64,000 bases of DNA from Nitrosopumilus sp. (GTDB lineage Archaea; Thermoproteota; Nitrososphaeria; Nitrososphaerales; Nitrosopumilaceae): NCBI GenBank assembly GCA_029862745.1, contig JAOTWS010000006.1:1-64000 (forward strand), given 5' to 3'. Positions 9,366 through 18,055 of the stretch are shown in pieces. Position numbers and translations under genes: made by a program. Under the pieces are notes generated by a model. It saw nothing but the letters and a program-made list of their open reading frames with translations, had not been told where the DNA came from and did not search any database. Numbering within the stretch: the first letter of the stretch is position 1; each line of letters begins with the position of its first letter.

Positions 9366-10313
9366 ATGATTAAGGGACTTGTAGCATCAATGAGTCTTAC
9401 ATTGATCTTAGTTTTTGGGTTACTCTTTGCATTACTTGCTGGTTTGAGTTATTATTTTAATCTTGGAATAATTGCTACTGTAGGAATGGCAGTAGGTTTG
9501 GGTCTGATCCAATGGGCCATAGGACCATCAATAGTAAGATGGAGTACAAACATGAGTCCATTAAATAAGGAAGAATTTCCATGGATTGAAGAAACAACTC
9601 ATGGAATATGCAATAAGAATAATGTTAAGATTCCAAAAATTACAATAGCAAACACTAGCATGCCCAATGCATTTGTGTTTGGCAGGACAAGTAAATCTGC
9701 AACGCTAACTCTAACTCGTGGATTACTTGACACATTAACAAAAGACGAAGTAAAAGGAGTAATCGCACATGAAATTGGTCACATAAAACACAATGACATG
9801 GTTGTAATGACGATAATTTCAGTGATTCCAACTATTGCATATTTTATTGCATTATCCACTATGTTTGGAGGGAGAGGTAGAAACCAAGGAGGGTCCACAG
9901 TCATAATAGGGATTGGTGCATTTGTAGTATATTTTATTACAAATCTTTTGATACTCTACTTTTCACGCCTCAGAGAATTTTATGCAGATAATTTTGCAGG
10001 ACAACAAGTAAAACCAACCATACTTGCCAATGCACTAGCAAAGATTACCTATGGTCTAAGCTTGCAAAAACAAGAAGCAAGAAATTCTACACTTCGTTCA
10101 TTTTATGCAGTTGACCCTATTTCATCAAGTTATGAGGTTACAAAATTTGCCTCGTATTACAAGGATCAGCATGTTTCAGAAGATGAGGTAAAAAAGGCCA
10201 TGGATTGGGAACGAAATAGTAGTTTCAGTAAGTTTGGGGAGATTTTTAGAACACATCCATTAACTTACAAGCGAATTAACAAATTATATCAAATGGAAAA
10301 AGAATTATCTTAA
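9366..10313 (+). CDS. htpX: HtpX-like membrane zinc metalloprotease (M48)
   Basis: 315 residues with two N-terminal membrane segments (about 5-30 and 33-55), the zinc motif HEIGH at 135-139, two further hydrophobic segments, and the third-ligand region REFYAD. HtpX proteases degrade misfolded membrane proteins with the active site facing the cytosol. ATG start at 9366; an upstream ATG at 9362 is followed at once by a stop. The gene stands alone between two intergenic regions. Confidence 0.92.
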   Translation: MIKGLVASMSLTLILVFGLLFALLAGLSYYFNLGIIATVGMAVGLGLIQWAIGPSIVRWSTNMSPLNKEEFPWIEETTHGICNKNNVKIPKITIANTSMPNAFVFGRTSKSATLTLTRGLLDTLTKDEVKGVIAHEIGHIKHNDMVVMTIISVIPTIAYFIALSTMFGGRGRNQGGSTVIIGIGAFVVYFITNLLILYFSRLREFYADNFAGQQVKPTILANALAKITYGLSLQKQEARNSTLRSFYAVDPISSSYEVTKFASYYKDQHVSEDEVKKAMDWERNSSFSKFGEIFRTHPLTYKRINKLYQMEKELS

Positions 10314-10496
10314 AATCAAAAAGTGGATCTTGTAGTAATATCAAAGAGAATAAAACTAAAAGGAGTGAAAAAATTACTAACTATAGATAGTGTTTCAAGG
10401 AAAATAGTTGAAAATACATAATATTCTATATTTCAGATGTATGTTGAAAAATTATGATTTTAAATTAGATAGGCATAATCAATATCCAGAGTTGTA

Positions 10497-10634
10497 TTAA
10501 TGACATTCGGATAATTCTTTCAGTAGATCATTCTGGTCAGAGATTAATAATTGATATTCTGTATAATTTACAGTAATACTTCCAAATACCAAACCATTAG
10601 TAGCTAGTATTTCATAGTGTTTATCATGCAACAT
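10497..10634 (-). CDS. Small conserved-looking protein, 45 aa
   Basis: ATG at 10634, 45 codons, TAA at 10497. It encodes a compact beta-rich sequence (MLHDKHYEILATNGLVFG, then SITVNYTEYQ) followed by an acidic helix ending in SECH. The codon pattern and hydrophobic alternation look like real coding sequence rather than noise. A TTTTAA element lies about 22 nt upstream. It is antiparallel to both neighbours. Function unknown. Confidence 0.5.
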   Translation of the reverse strand: MLHDKHYEILATNGLVFGSITVNYTEYQLLISDQNDLLKELSECH

Positions 10635-10725
10635 CATTAAATAAAAATAGACTTAAAATCCTAAGTATAACATAAATCACAGAATTATATAATCCAAATA
10701 TAGGATATAATACATATTAAAAATC

Positions 10726-11166
10726 ATGTCCAAAATATTCAAAAATATAGCAGTTGCAATTATTACTCCAACACATACCAAAAAATCATTTAATATTGGA
10801 CTAGAATTAGCTAAAAAGTTTGATTCTAATTTTACCGTCATTGAATGCATGTACAAGATTCAACCAAAACTTTATTTTTTTGAGACAAAATCAGATAAAA
10901 AAAGAGCTCAACAACAGATTTCTAAACTAAAAGTAGAATTAGAAAATTGGAAAAAAATTGCTTTAGCAGAAGGGATTCATGCCAAAACAAAATTTGCTTT
11001 AACTGACTCTATTGCACATTGGGTAATTGGTTATGTAAAGGATAACAAAATTGATCTGTTAATTGTAGATTATCCTAAACTATCTATGGTAGAAATGACA
11101 CTTTATGACGACATAATAAACACAATTCACCATGAATCTCATTGTCATCTTTTTACCACAAAGTAA
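10726..11166 (+). CDS. UspA-family stress protein (divergent)
   Basis: 146-residue alpha/beta protein with the Usp opening (IAVAIITPTHTKKSFNIG) and a central amphipathic helix. The C-terminal ATP-binding motif G-2x-G-9x-G(S/T) typical of ATP-binding Usp proteins is not present; LLIVDYPKLSM occupies that place. It may therefore belong to the non-ATP-binding class. ATG start at 10726; monocistronic. Confidence 0.75.
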   Translation: MSKIFKNIAVAIITPTHTKKSFNIGLELAKKFDSNFTVIECMYKIQPKLYFFETKSDKKRAQQQISKLKVELENWKKIALAEGIHAKTKFALTDSIAHWVIGYVKDNKIDLLIVDYPKLSMVEMTLYDDIINTIHHESHCHLFTTK

Positions 11167-11405
11167 TAACAAATCATCTCCAATTCAATTAAAAAAACAC
11201 CTCAAAGAATATGAGATATTATAGGTTTTAATTATTTTTGGAAATAATTAGATTATCAGTATCAGACGGGTATAAGACAACATAGATTATTCCTGTACTG
11301 TTTTAGAGGAGTAGATGAAAAAGAGTTTTTGGAAAAGAGGTTTATGAAACATGTCTAAACCCAATTTAACATATTTAGATCCTTGAAAAATTTTTCACAA
11401 TATAA

Positions 11406-12218
11406 TTAAACTCTAGAATCACCAGATAAAGTACTCTTCATTGCATCAAAAGCACCTGCAACAGTATGAACTTCAGCAACAGTGTTTTTAACTTTGAATT
11501 TTTTTAATTCATCTGAGGTAAAAGGTCCAATAGACACTACAGATAATTTTCCAAGATCATCTAGCAGTGTCTGTTCATTATAATCTTTTGACATTATATC
11601 AAAAAATCCTCTAACAGATGATGCACTGGTAAAAACAATACCATCCACTTTATTTTGAGAAAATAATTGACGGAATTCATTCCATTGAGTGGTATCTCTA
11701 AATGCACATACATCATACAAATGAATCTCCAATACATCAATTCCAATCTTGTTAAGTAGTTCTTTTAGAAAAGGAGTTGATGCACCACTACGCGGAACAA
11801 TTACCTTTTTTCCAACAGCATGAATTTGCGTAAATTCTTCACCAACTCCAACTGATGAATATATAGTAGGTTGATAGTTTACTTTAATTCCTTCATTTTC
11901 AAGTGCAATTGTAGTTTTTGGTCCAACAGACATCACCATTGTATTTGCAACAGCAAGTTGCAATTCCCCCAGTTTCCCAACCTGTTTTGCAGTGTCAAAC
12001 AATAATTTTACTGCCTTTGAACTCATAAAAACAGAATAATCAGGAGAGTATTTGGAAACAGATTCTAAAAACTCATCAACAATTTTCTCACCCTTGCTAA
12101 CAAGCTCAATTGTCGGTAAAGGTATAGGAATTGCATTATTTTGCTCTACAAGAGAGATAAATTCAGTAGCATCATCTTTTGAGCGAGTAATTGCTATAGT
12201 TTTTCCTTCAAGCATCAT
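11406..12218 (-). CDS. hemD: Uroporphyrinogen-III synthase
   Basis: Closes hydroxymethylbilane to uroporphyrinogen III. About 270 residues, two Rossmann-like lobes, with family features ITRSKDDA at the N-terminus and a VFTSASSVRGF block. The family is weakly conserved, so operon position strengthens the call. The ATG at 12218 overlaps the cobA stop as ATGA; a GTG at 12224 is possible. Last gene of hemL-hemC-cobA-hemD. Confidence 0.9.
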   Translation of the reverse strand: MMLEGKTIAITRSKDDATEFISLVEQNNAIPIPLPTIELVSKGEKIVDEFLESVSKYSPDYSVFMSSKAVKLLFDTAKQVGKLGELQLAVANTMVMSVGPKTTIALENEGIKVNYQPTIYSSVGVGEEFTQIHAVGKKVIVPRSGASTPFLKELLNKIGIDVLEIHLYDVCAFRDTTQWNEFRQLFSQNKVDGIVFTSASSVRGFFDIMSKDYNEQTLLDDLGKLSVVSIGPFTSDELKKFKVKNTVAEVHTVAGAFDAMKSTLSGDSRV

Positions 12219-12955
12219 TTCCACCCAATAGTTTCTGATAAATCAACGACCTTGCCAATAATTATGTTAGTTGGAGGAGTGATTTTATTTTCCTTAATTT
12301 TTTTTGCAATGTTGGTAACAGTTCCTTTAATCATTTTTTGTTTAGGAGTAGTACCATTTTGAATAACAGCCACTGGTGTTGTTTTGTCCATACCTCCAGC
12401 AATCAGTTGTTTACAAATAATATCAATTCTAGATAATCCCATCATGACTACAATGGTGTCAACTGACTTCGCAAGATTTTTCCATTTAACAATCTCTTTT
12501 TTCTTTTCTGGATCTTCATGTCCTGTAACAAAAACTACAGAAGATGCATATTTTCTATGAGTTAGAGGGATTCCAGCGTATGTGGCAGATCCAATACCCG
12601 AAGTAATTCCAGGAACAATTTCATATTTGATTTTATTTGCCTTTAGAAATTCTGCCTCTTCTCCACCGCGTCCAAATATCATTGGATCGCCTCCCTTTAG
12701 TCGAACCACCTTTTTTTTGGATTTAGCATACTCTACCATTAAATCATTAGTTGTGTTTTGATGAGTTGTGTCATCTCCTACTGCCCTTCCCACATAGATT
12801 TTTTCTGCAGATTTAGGAATCATTGATATTATTTTTTTACTAACCAATCGATCAAATAACACAACATCTGCTTTTTCGAGTAATTCAACTGCACGTAATG
12901 TAATTAATTTACCATCTCCAGGTCCAGCCCCTACAAGATACACTTTTCCAGTCAA
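12215..12955 (-). CDS. cobA: Uroporphyrinogen-III C-methyltransferase (SUMT)
   Basis: SAM-dependent methyltransferase making precorrin-2, the branch toward cobalamin and sirohaem. Seen: the N-terminal glycine loop LVGAGPGDG, LFDRLV, and the diagnostic VRLKGGDPMIFGRGGEE block. 246 residues, a single-domain SUMT with no fused CysG or HemD part. Starts at TTG 12955, overlapping the hemC stop as TTGA. It fits a cobalamin-producing organism. Confidence 0.94.
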   Translation of the reverse strand: MTGKVYLVGAGPGDGKLITLRAVELLEKADVVLFDRLVSKKIISMIPKSAEKIYVGRAVGDDTTHQNTTNDLMVEYAKSKKKVVRLKGGDPMIFGRGGEEAEFLKANKIKYEIVPGITSGIGSATYAGIPLTHRKYASSVVFVTGHEDPEKKKEIVKWKNLAKSVDTIVVMMGLSRIDIICKQLIAGGMDKTTPVAVIQNGTTPKQKMIKGTVTNIAKKIKENKITPPTNIIIGKVVDLSETIGWK

Positions 12956-13887
12956 GTCTTATTCCATTCCTCCACTTTTTCCCTCCAATTTAATGCAAGA
13001 TCATTTACACCCTTCTCACGGAGCTCTGTACCAACACGCTTACCAAGAGATGCAGGATCCTCTTTTGCTCCGATTTTGGTTACTTGTATTGATTGCTTAC
13101 CATCAACAGAAAAAGCAGTCACAGTCAACATCATTTCAGAACCATTTGATTTTGCATATGCACCTAGTGGGAATCGGCATCCAGAATCAACATAGTCTGA
13201 TAGTGCTCGTTCTGCTTCAATTTCAAATCTAGAGTCAGCATCTTCGATTTTTCTAAGCATTGAAATTGTTTCAGTATCATCAGATCTTGCAACAATCGCA
13301 ATTGCTCCCTGACCAGGAGAAGGCGAAAAATCATCAACAGGTAAAGCAGTAAATTTAACATCAACACCTAATCTAGATATCCCGGCTTGAGCAAGTACTA
13401 TCGCATCATATTTTTCACCAAAAGCTTTTTTGATTCTTGTCTCAATGTTTCCTCGAATCGGTTTAACTACAACATCAGGTCTTTTCCTTGAAACTTGAAC
13501 TGCACGACGTAACGAACTTGTTCCAATTACTGCACCAGATTTGATGTTTTCCAGAGTTGAGCCATCAAAAGATATGAAAACATCATTTACTACTTCACGC
13601 TTTGGGATTGATGCGATGATCAAATTATCATCTAATTCAGAAGGTACATCTTTGAGACTATGCACTGCAAAATCTATTTCCTTGAGTGCAACTGCTCTAT
13701 CAATTTCTTTCTCAAAGATTCCTTTTTGATCAATTGTAAACAGAGGTCTAGAATCAGTATCACCTTTTGTAATTATCGGCTTAATTTCATATTCAGAATT
13801 AGGATTTACTTTTTTTAGTTCTGTTATTACCCAGTTTGTTTGGGCCAATGATAAACCACTGTTTCTAGCTCCTACAACATACTTCAA
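12952..13887 (-). CDS. hemC: Porphobilinogen deaminase
   Basis: Polymerises four porphobilinogens into hydroxymethylbilane on a dipyrromethane cofactor. Typical blocks are GARNSGLSLAQ, VHSLKDVPSE, GTSSLRRAVQ, IRGNIETR and the cofactor-Cys loop DSGCRFPLGAY near residue 240. 311 residues. Starts at TTG 13887, overlapping the hemL stop as TTGA, which implies coupled translation. Confidence 0.95.
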   Translation of the reverse strand: MKYVVGARNSGLSLAQTNWVITELKKVNPNSEYEIKPIITKGDTDSRPLFTIDQKGIFEKEIDRAVALKEIDFAVHSLKDVPSELDDNLIIASIPKREVVNDVFISFDGSTLENIKSGAVIGTSSLRRAVQVSRKRPDVVVKPIRGNIETRIKKAFGEKYDAIVLAQAGISRLGVDVKFTALPVDDFSPSPGQGAIAIVARSDDTETISMLRKIEDADSRFEIEAERALSDYVDSGCRFPLGAYAKSNGSEMMLTVTAFSVDGKQSIQVTKIGAKEDPASLGKRVGTELREKGVNDLALNWREKVEEWNKT

Positions 13888-15164
13888 TGCTTCACCGATT
13901 TTAATGCAACATAATATGCGTCAAGTGTTTTGTTTAGATCATTTTTAGTGTGAGCATCAGATAAAAAGACTACTTCAAACTGAGATGGGGCTATGAATAT
14001 TCCATTTTTTAATAGAGTGTAAAACATTTTTTTGAATTTCTTTGAATCAGCATTTTTGGATGTAGTATAGTCAACTACAGGTTTGGCGGTAAAAAAAATC
14101 TGAAGCATTGATGATGTAAAGTTGATTTGGTGAGGAATATTCATATCAGTTGCCATATCATCTAATGCATTAGAAAATAAAAAATTAAATTTTTCAAGTT
14201 TGGAATATAGTTTGTTTTTGAGTTTGTTTATTGTTTTGATGGAACTAATTGCAGCACTAACTGATATTGGATTACCTGCAAATGTACTTGCCTGATAGAC
14301 CTTTCCATTAGGAGAAAGCAAGTCCATGATCTCTTTTCGTCCACCCACAGCAGATATAGTAAATCCATTACTCAGAGCTTTGGCTATTGTGGTAATGTCA
14401 GGTTTAATTCCAAAATGTTCTTGTGCCCCACCAGGAGCCACTCTAAATCCTGTAACTACCTCATCGAAGATCAATGGGATATTGTTTTGTTCAGTAATTT
14501 TTCTCAGATCATATAGAAAATTCTTTTCAGGTAAGATCAACCCCATATTAGCTAAAATTGGCTCTACTATTACTCCTGCAATATCTTTATTTTTTTGAAT
14601 AGTCTTCTCAAGATCCTCAATGTTGTTATATTGAACAACCAAAGTATTTTTTGAAACTTCATCTAATCCTCCATCAGATATTGAAATTCCATTATGAACA
14701 GAACCAGATCCTGCTTTTACTAAAACAGAATCATGTGCACCATGATAACATCCTTCAAATTTAATTATTTTTTTCTTTTTAGTAAAACCACGAGCTAATC
14801 TAATTGCAGTCATTGTAGCCTCGCCTCCAGTATTCATCAACCTCACTTTATCAATTGACGGAAAATTTTTTATGATTAGTTCCGATAATTCAATTTCAGC
14901 TTCTGTGGGGGTACAATAAAGAGTTCCCTTTGAGAGCTGATTAGATACGGCATTTATGATCTCCTTTCGTCTATGTCCTAAAAGCAACGCACCATACCCA
15001 TTACAGAAATCAATGTAACGATTGTTGTCTACATCCCAAATGTGTGCACCGTTTGCTTTTTTTGTAAAAAACGGATATGGTTCAAAATATCTTACAGGAC
15101 TATTAACTCCTGAAGGGATTATTTTTTTAGCAATATTGAATAATTTTTTGGAGTTAGACAACAT
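13884..15164 (-). CDS. hemL: Glutamate-1-semialdehyde 2,1-aminomutase
   Basis: PLP enzyme forming 5-aminolevulinate from glutamate-1-semialdehyde (C5 route). Motifs: SPVRYF near the N-terminus, MNTGGEATMTAIRLARG, FDEVVTGFR and the PLP lysine in IAKALSNGF. 426 residues. First gene of the tetrapyrrole operon in this window; hemA and hemB are not present here. ATG start at 15164. Confidence 0.95.
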   Translation of the reverse strand: MLSNSKKLFNIAKKIIPSGVNSPVRYFEPYPFFTKKANGAHIWDVDNNRYIDFCNGYGALLLGHRRKEIINAVSNQLSKGTLYCTPTEAEIELSELIIKNFPSIDKVRLMNTGGEATMTAIRLARGFTKKKKIIKFEGCYHGAHDSVLVKAGSGSVHNGISISDGGLDEVSKNTLVVQYNNIEDLEKTIQKNKDIAGVIVEPILANMGLILPEKNFLYDLRKITEQNNIPLIFDEVVTGFRVAPGGAQEHFGIKPDITTIAKALSNGFTISAVGGRKEIMDLLSPNGKVYQASTFAGNPISVSAAISSIKTINKLKNKLYSKLEKFNFLFSNALDDMATDMNIPHQINFTSSMLQIFFTAKPVVDYTTSKNADSKKFKKMFYTLLKNGIFIAPSQFEVVFLSDAHTKNDLNKTLDAYYVALKSVKH

Positions 15165-15186
15165 TTAAGGATGATTTAGGTCATTA

Positions 15187-15870
15187 TTATTCGTAATTTA
15201 AGGCCCTTTGTGCTTGAAACTTCTTACGAAATAGAAATGCTACAATTATAGTTCCAATATAGGGTGCACTCCAATAGATCCAAAGATTCTCAAAAGTCCC
15301 AGACAATAAGGCAGGTGCAAGTGCCCTAGCAGGATTCATTGAGGCCCCAGAGATAAAAGCCAGAAATAATATATCTAATCCAACTATTCCACCAATTGCA
15401 ATTCCACTAAATCCTTTCAAGCCTTTTGTATACACAACATAAAAAATCACCCCCATCAACATTGCAGATGCAAATACCTCAATTGGGAAGATCAAGAATA
15501 TTGAGAAATCATAGTTTGGTGCATTTACTCCAAGATTTGCTTTTCGTCCTATAACTGTCATTACAAAAAGAGAACCCAATATCGCACCGATGATTTCAGC
15601 TGTAAAATAATATAAGATTTGAATTTTTGTTATATGTCCAGTAATAAAATATCCAACTGTAACTGCAGGATTGAAATGTGCTAAAGATATCTTTCCAAAA
15701 GAATACACACCAATCAATAATGCAATAAATGGAGCTAATGCTGCAAATGGAATTCCCAGACTACCATCAAACGATTCAGCATCATATACAATTGAACCGG
15801 TAGCAAAAACTACAAGAATGAATGTTCCAATTAATTCAACAATAAAAATTTGTAAATTAGAATAGGTCAA
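15187..15870 (-). CDS. Aquaporin/aquaglyceroporin (MIP family)
   Basis: 227 residues, six membrane helices, two half-helix NPA motifs (HFNPAVTVG and SMNPARALAP). The second NPA is followed by Arg, as in the selectivity filter. It carries water, glycerol or small neutral solutes. It starts at TTG 15870, 5 bp after the stop of the arsC remnant, so it is in the ars transcription unit. In some bacteria such a channel (AqpS) passes arsenite made by ArsC; that role here is inferred. Confidence 0.92.
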   Translation of the reverse strand: MTYSNLQIFIVELIGTFILVVFATGSIVYDAESFDGSLGIPFAALAPFIALLIGVYSFGKISLAHFNPAVTVGYFITGHITKIQILYYFTAEIIGAILGSLFVMTVIGRKANLGVNAPNYDFSIFLIFPIEVFASAMLMGVIFYVVYTKGLKGFSGIAIGGIVGLDILFLAFISGASMNPARALAPALLSGTFENLWIYWSAPYIGTIIVAFLFRKKFQAQRALNYE

Positions 15871-15874
15871 TATA

Positions 15875-16281
15875 TCATCCCTTAAGTGATTGGATTAGAT
15901 TGATTACTTCACATTTTATTTGATCACTGATTTTTCGCACATAATTCAAGGGTTTTTCTTTTGGATCTAAAATATTCCAATCAAAAACATCTTTGACAAA
16001 TAACGCTGGCCAGAAATTTTTATTCATCAATCTATATTGATCCTCTTGGAGGAACTCTTAATCATATTGTTAGACAGTGGTTTTGGTTTGTGATCATTCA
16101 TATCAATCCCAATTTCATTCATCACTTGACTGACCATATGATTTAGTTGGGTTGAAGTAATTGTTCTAGCACTTACAGCATAAGATTTATCAGGAGCATA
16201 TTTTTTAGAAAATGCCTCAGCCATCTGGCTTTTACCAACAGTTTCTACGCACACAAGCAGTACATTCTTAATATTATTCAC
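15875..16281 (-). pseudogene. arsC: Frameshifted arsenate reductase (LMW-PTP type)
   Basis: The first 84 codons from GTG 16281 match the ArsC/low-molecular-weight phosphatase N-terminus (LLVCVETVGKSQMAEAFSKKY). The frame then stops at TGATGA (16027). The next frame continues from an ATG at 16024 with the family C-terminus (PALFVKDVFDWN, DPKEKPLNYVRKI) to TGA at 15875. A single missing base at a TG[C] cysteine codon explains the break. In addition the P-loop Arg is Lys and the FCP cysteine is Trp (FWP). Three catalytic positions are therefore altered, which favours real decay over sequencing error alone. Confidence 0.75.
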
Positions 16282-16287
16282 ATAATC

Positions 16288-16310
16288 ATATAAATATTAG
16301 TTTATATAAA
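16288..16310. promoter_or_regulatory. Divergent arsC/arsR promoter and candidate ArsR operator
   Basis: The 40-bp gap between the arsC GTG (16281) and arsR ATG (16322) contains ATATAAA-N6-TTTATAT, a perfect 7-bp inverted repeat (16288-16307). The element at 16301-16310 (TTTATATAAA) is centred 24.5 nt from the arsC start, so it serves as its TATA box. An ArsR dimer on the palindrome would block both promoters. Binding is inferred. Confidence 0.5.
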
Positions 16311-16321
16311 TTTTAATTGAT

Positions 16322-16621
16322 ATGAATGGAGTCAATCTTTTAAAATGTATTTGTGATGAAACAAGATTTGAGATTTTAGAGTTACTCCAAGAAAATAAAG
16401 AATTGTGTGTCAATGATTTTGTTAAAAAACTAGAGAAAGGTCAACCACTAATATCACATCATCTAAAGACATTAAAAAAATGTGGAATTGTAAAATCAAG
16501 AGATGTGGGAAAAAAGGCGATATATATGATTTCAAGTAAGCAATTGTCAGAACTAATCTCAAACATTACAAAAACAAGTAAAAAAATTCCTGTTTTATGC
16601 GCAGATGGTAAGTATTGTTAA
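16322..16621 (+). CDS. arsR: ArsR/SmtB-family transcriptional regulator
   Basis: 99-residue winged helix. Recognition region PLISHHLKTLKKCGIV at about 43-58, basic wing VGKKAIYMI. The classical metal motif ELCVCD appears as ELCVND: one Cys is replaced by Asn. Other Cys residues lie in the first helix (KCICDE) and at the very end (VLCADGKYC), so an alternative thiol sensor site is possible. Divergent from the arsC remnant and aquaporin, which are probably its regulon. It ends within the PII-like gene 3' end (4-bp overlap). Confidence 0.88.
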   Translation: MNGVNLLKCICDETRFEILELLQENKELCVNDFVKKLEKGQPLISHHLKTLKKCGIVKSRDVGKKAIYMISSKQLSELISNITKTSKKIPVLCADGKYC

Positions 16622-16920
16622 AATTTTTCAGTTCTAACAACACTGACATCACTTGCATAAAGCACTATAGCAAAATTTGCAAATAAAGTTCTTGATACTT
16701 CTTCAACTACATCAGATAGTTTTTCTTCTCTCATAATCACTTCAACTTTGACATTCTTTTCATTTTTGAATCCTTGACCACGAATTCCACGTGCGCCATT
16801 TCCATCAACTTCATAAGTTGTATATCCAGTTATCTCGTGTTTTTTTAAAATCTCAATAACATTTTTTTGTGCAAGAATTTCACAAGTTATGGTAAGTAAT
16901 TTTACATTGTATAGTTTCAT
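16618..16920 (-). CDS. PII-like protein, partner of SbtA (SbtB-like)
   Basis: About 100 residues with ferredoxin-like PII topology (KLLTITCEILAQKNVIEILKK, a glycine-rich T-loop-like GNGARGIRGQGF). The ATG at 16920 overlaps the SbtA stop as ATGA; a TTG at 16926 is also open. In cyanobacteria SbtB binds adenine nucleotides and gates the bicarbonate transporter SbtA. The gene pair here strongly suggests the same relationship. Confidence 0.82.
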   Translation of the reverse strand: MKLYNVKLLTITCEILAQKNVIEILKKHEITGYTTYEVDGNGARGIRGQGFKNEKNVKVEVIMREEKLSDVVEEVSRTLFANFAIVLYASDVSVVRTEKF

Positions 16921-18002
16921 ATCCAATCCTTTATAATAAAATGGAATAAGTCTATCGATCCTTCTGTATTGTGTACAAAAGTAGAGACAGTAAACATAAT
17001 GGGCAATAAGACAATGATGTTGTATGGGAATGTAATTCCTAATGCTGATGTAATGTAAAGACTAGGGTTTGCCTGAGGTATTGCATGGCGTAGTACTGCA
17101 GGTGCTGCAATAAATGATGCACTAGCCAATAGTAATCCAAACATGACTGCACCACCTAGACTCAACCCCATTGCAGCAGCAACCAATACTCCAATAATTC
17201 CATTAAATGTAGGCATGATCACAGCAAATGCAGTAAGAAAGATTCCAACTTTTTTGATGTCATCTAGTCTTTGTCCTGCAATAATTCCCATTTCGATCAT
17301 AAAGATAACAATAGCGCCGGTAAACATTTCATCAAAAACTATTTTGATTGAAGCAAATCCAGATTCTCCAATAACATAGCCAATTACAATACTGCCAAGA
17401 AGAATCACTATTGCTTTACCAGTAATTGATTCATGCAATACCTGAGAAAGTTTTGTCTTAGTTTCAGAAACTCCTACATCAATATCAGATCCATTTTCTT
17501 TTGTAAAAGACTGTTTTTTTGTTCGAATTTGCTTTGAGACTGCCATATTTGTCAAAAATATCGCCATGATGAATGCAACAGGTTCCAGCACTGCAAGAAT
17601 TGCTGCAAGATATCCTTCTGATGTAACTCCCTGATTTTTAAGAAATGACAATCCAACTGAAAAGGTTACAGCCCCTACAGCACCATATGTAGATGCCAAG
17701 GCATAAGAATCAAAAATATTGAACTTTCCTAAGCGTCTCAAAATTTGATAGTGATTTAAAGTAAACAACAAAGAGAGAGCAATTGCAACAAGCATTGGGA
17801 TCAACATATTTTCAAATCCAGTATTTCTCATCTCGATTCCACCATGAAGTCCAATTGCTGCAAGAAGATAAATTGGTAAAAATTCTGAGATTGCTTCAGG
17901 TATTTTCAAGTCAGATTTTATCCGGGCAGTAATTATTCCAAATAGAAAAAATAGAATTACAGGAGTTAGTAAATTTGATTGTATTAGTTGTAGAATATCC
18001 AT
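16917..18002 (-). CDS. SbtA-like sodium-dependent bicarbonate transporter
   Basis: 361-residue polytopic membrane protein of the SbtA family (formerly DUF897), about ten helices in two inverted halves joined by a hydrophilic loop near residues 165-190. N-terminal block PEAISEFLPIYLLAAIGLHGG is split by a helix boundary; GLLLASASFIAAPAVLRHAI is near the C-terminus. Imports bicarbonate with Na+ and would feed the hydroxypropionate/hydroxybutyrate CO2-fixation route in a thaumarchaeon. Translationally coupled to the PII-like gene. Confidence 0.85.
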   Translation of the reverse strand: MDILQLIQSNLLTPVILFFLFGIITARIKSDLKIPEAISEFLPIYLLAAIGLHGGIEMRNTGFENMLIPMLVAIALSLLFTLNHYQILRRLGKFNIFDSYALASTYGAVGAVTFSVGLSFLKNQGVTSEGYLAAILAVLEPVAFIMAIFLTNMAVSKQIRTKKQSFTKENGSDIDVGVSETKTKLSQVLHESITGKAIVILLGSIVIGYVIGESGFASIKIVFDEMFTGAIVIFMIEMGIIAGQRLDDIKKVGIFLTAFAVIMPTFNGIIGVLVAAAMGLSLGGAVMFGLLLASASFIAAPAVLRHAIPQANPSLYITSALGITFPYNIIVLLPIMFTVSTFVHNTEGSIDLFHFIIKDWI

Positions 18003-18055
18003 GAGAACACGTTAGAAAAATTTTGCTGAAATAAAAATCAAGGTATTACTTGAAA

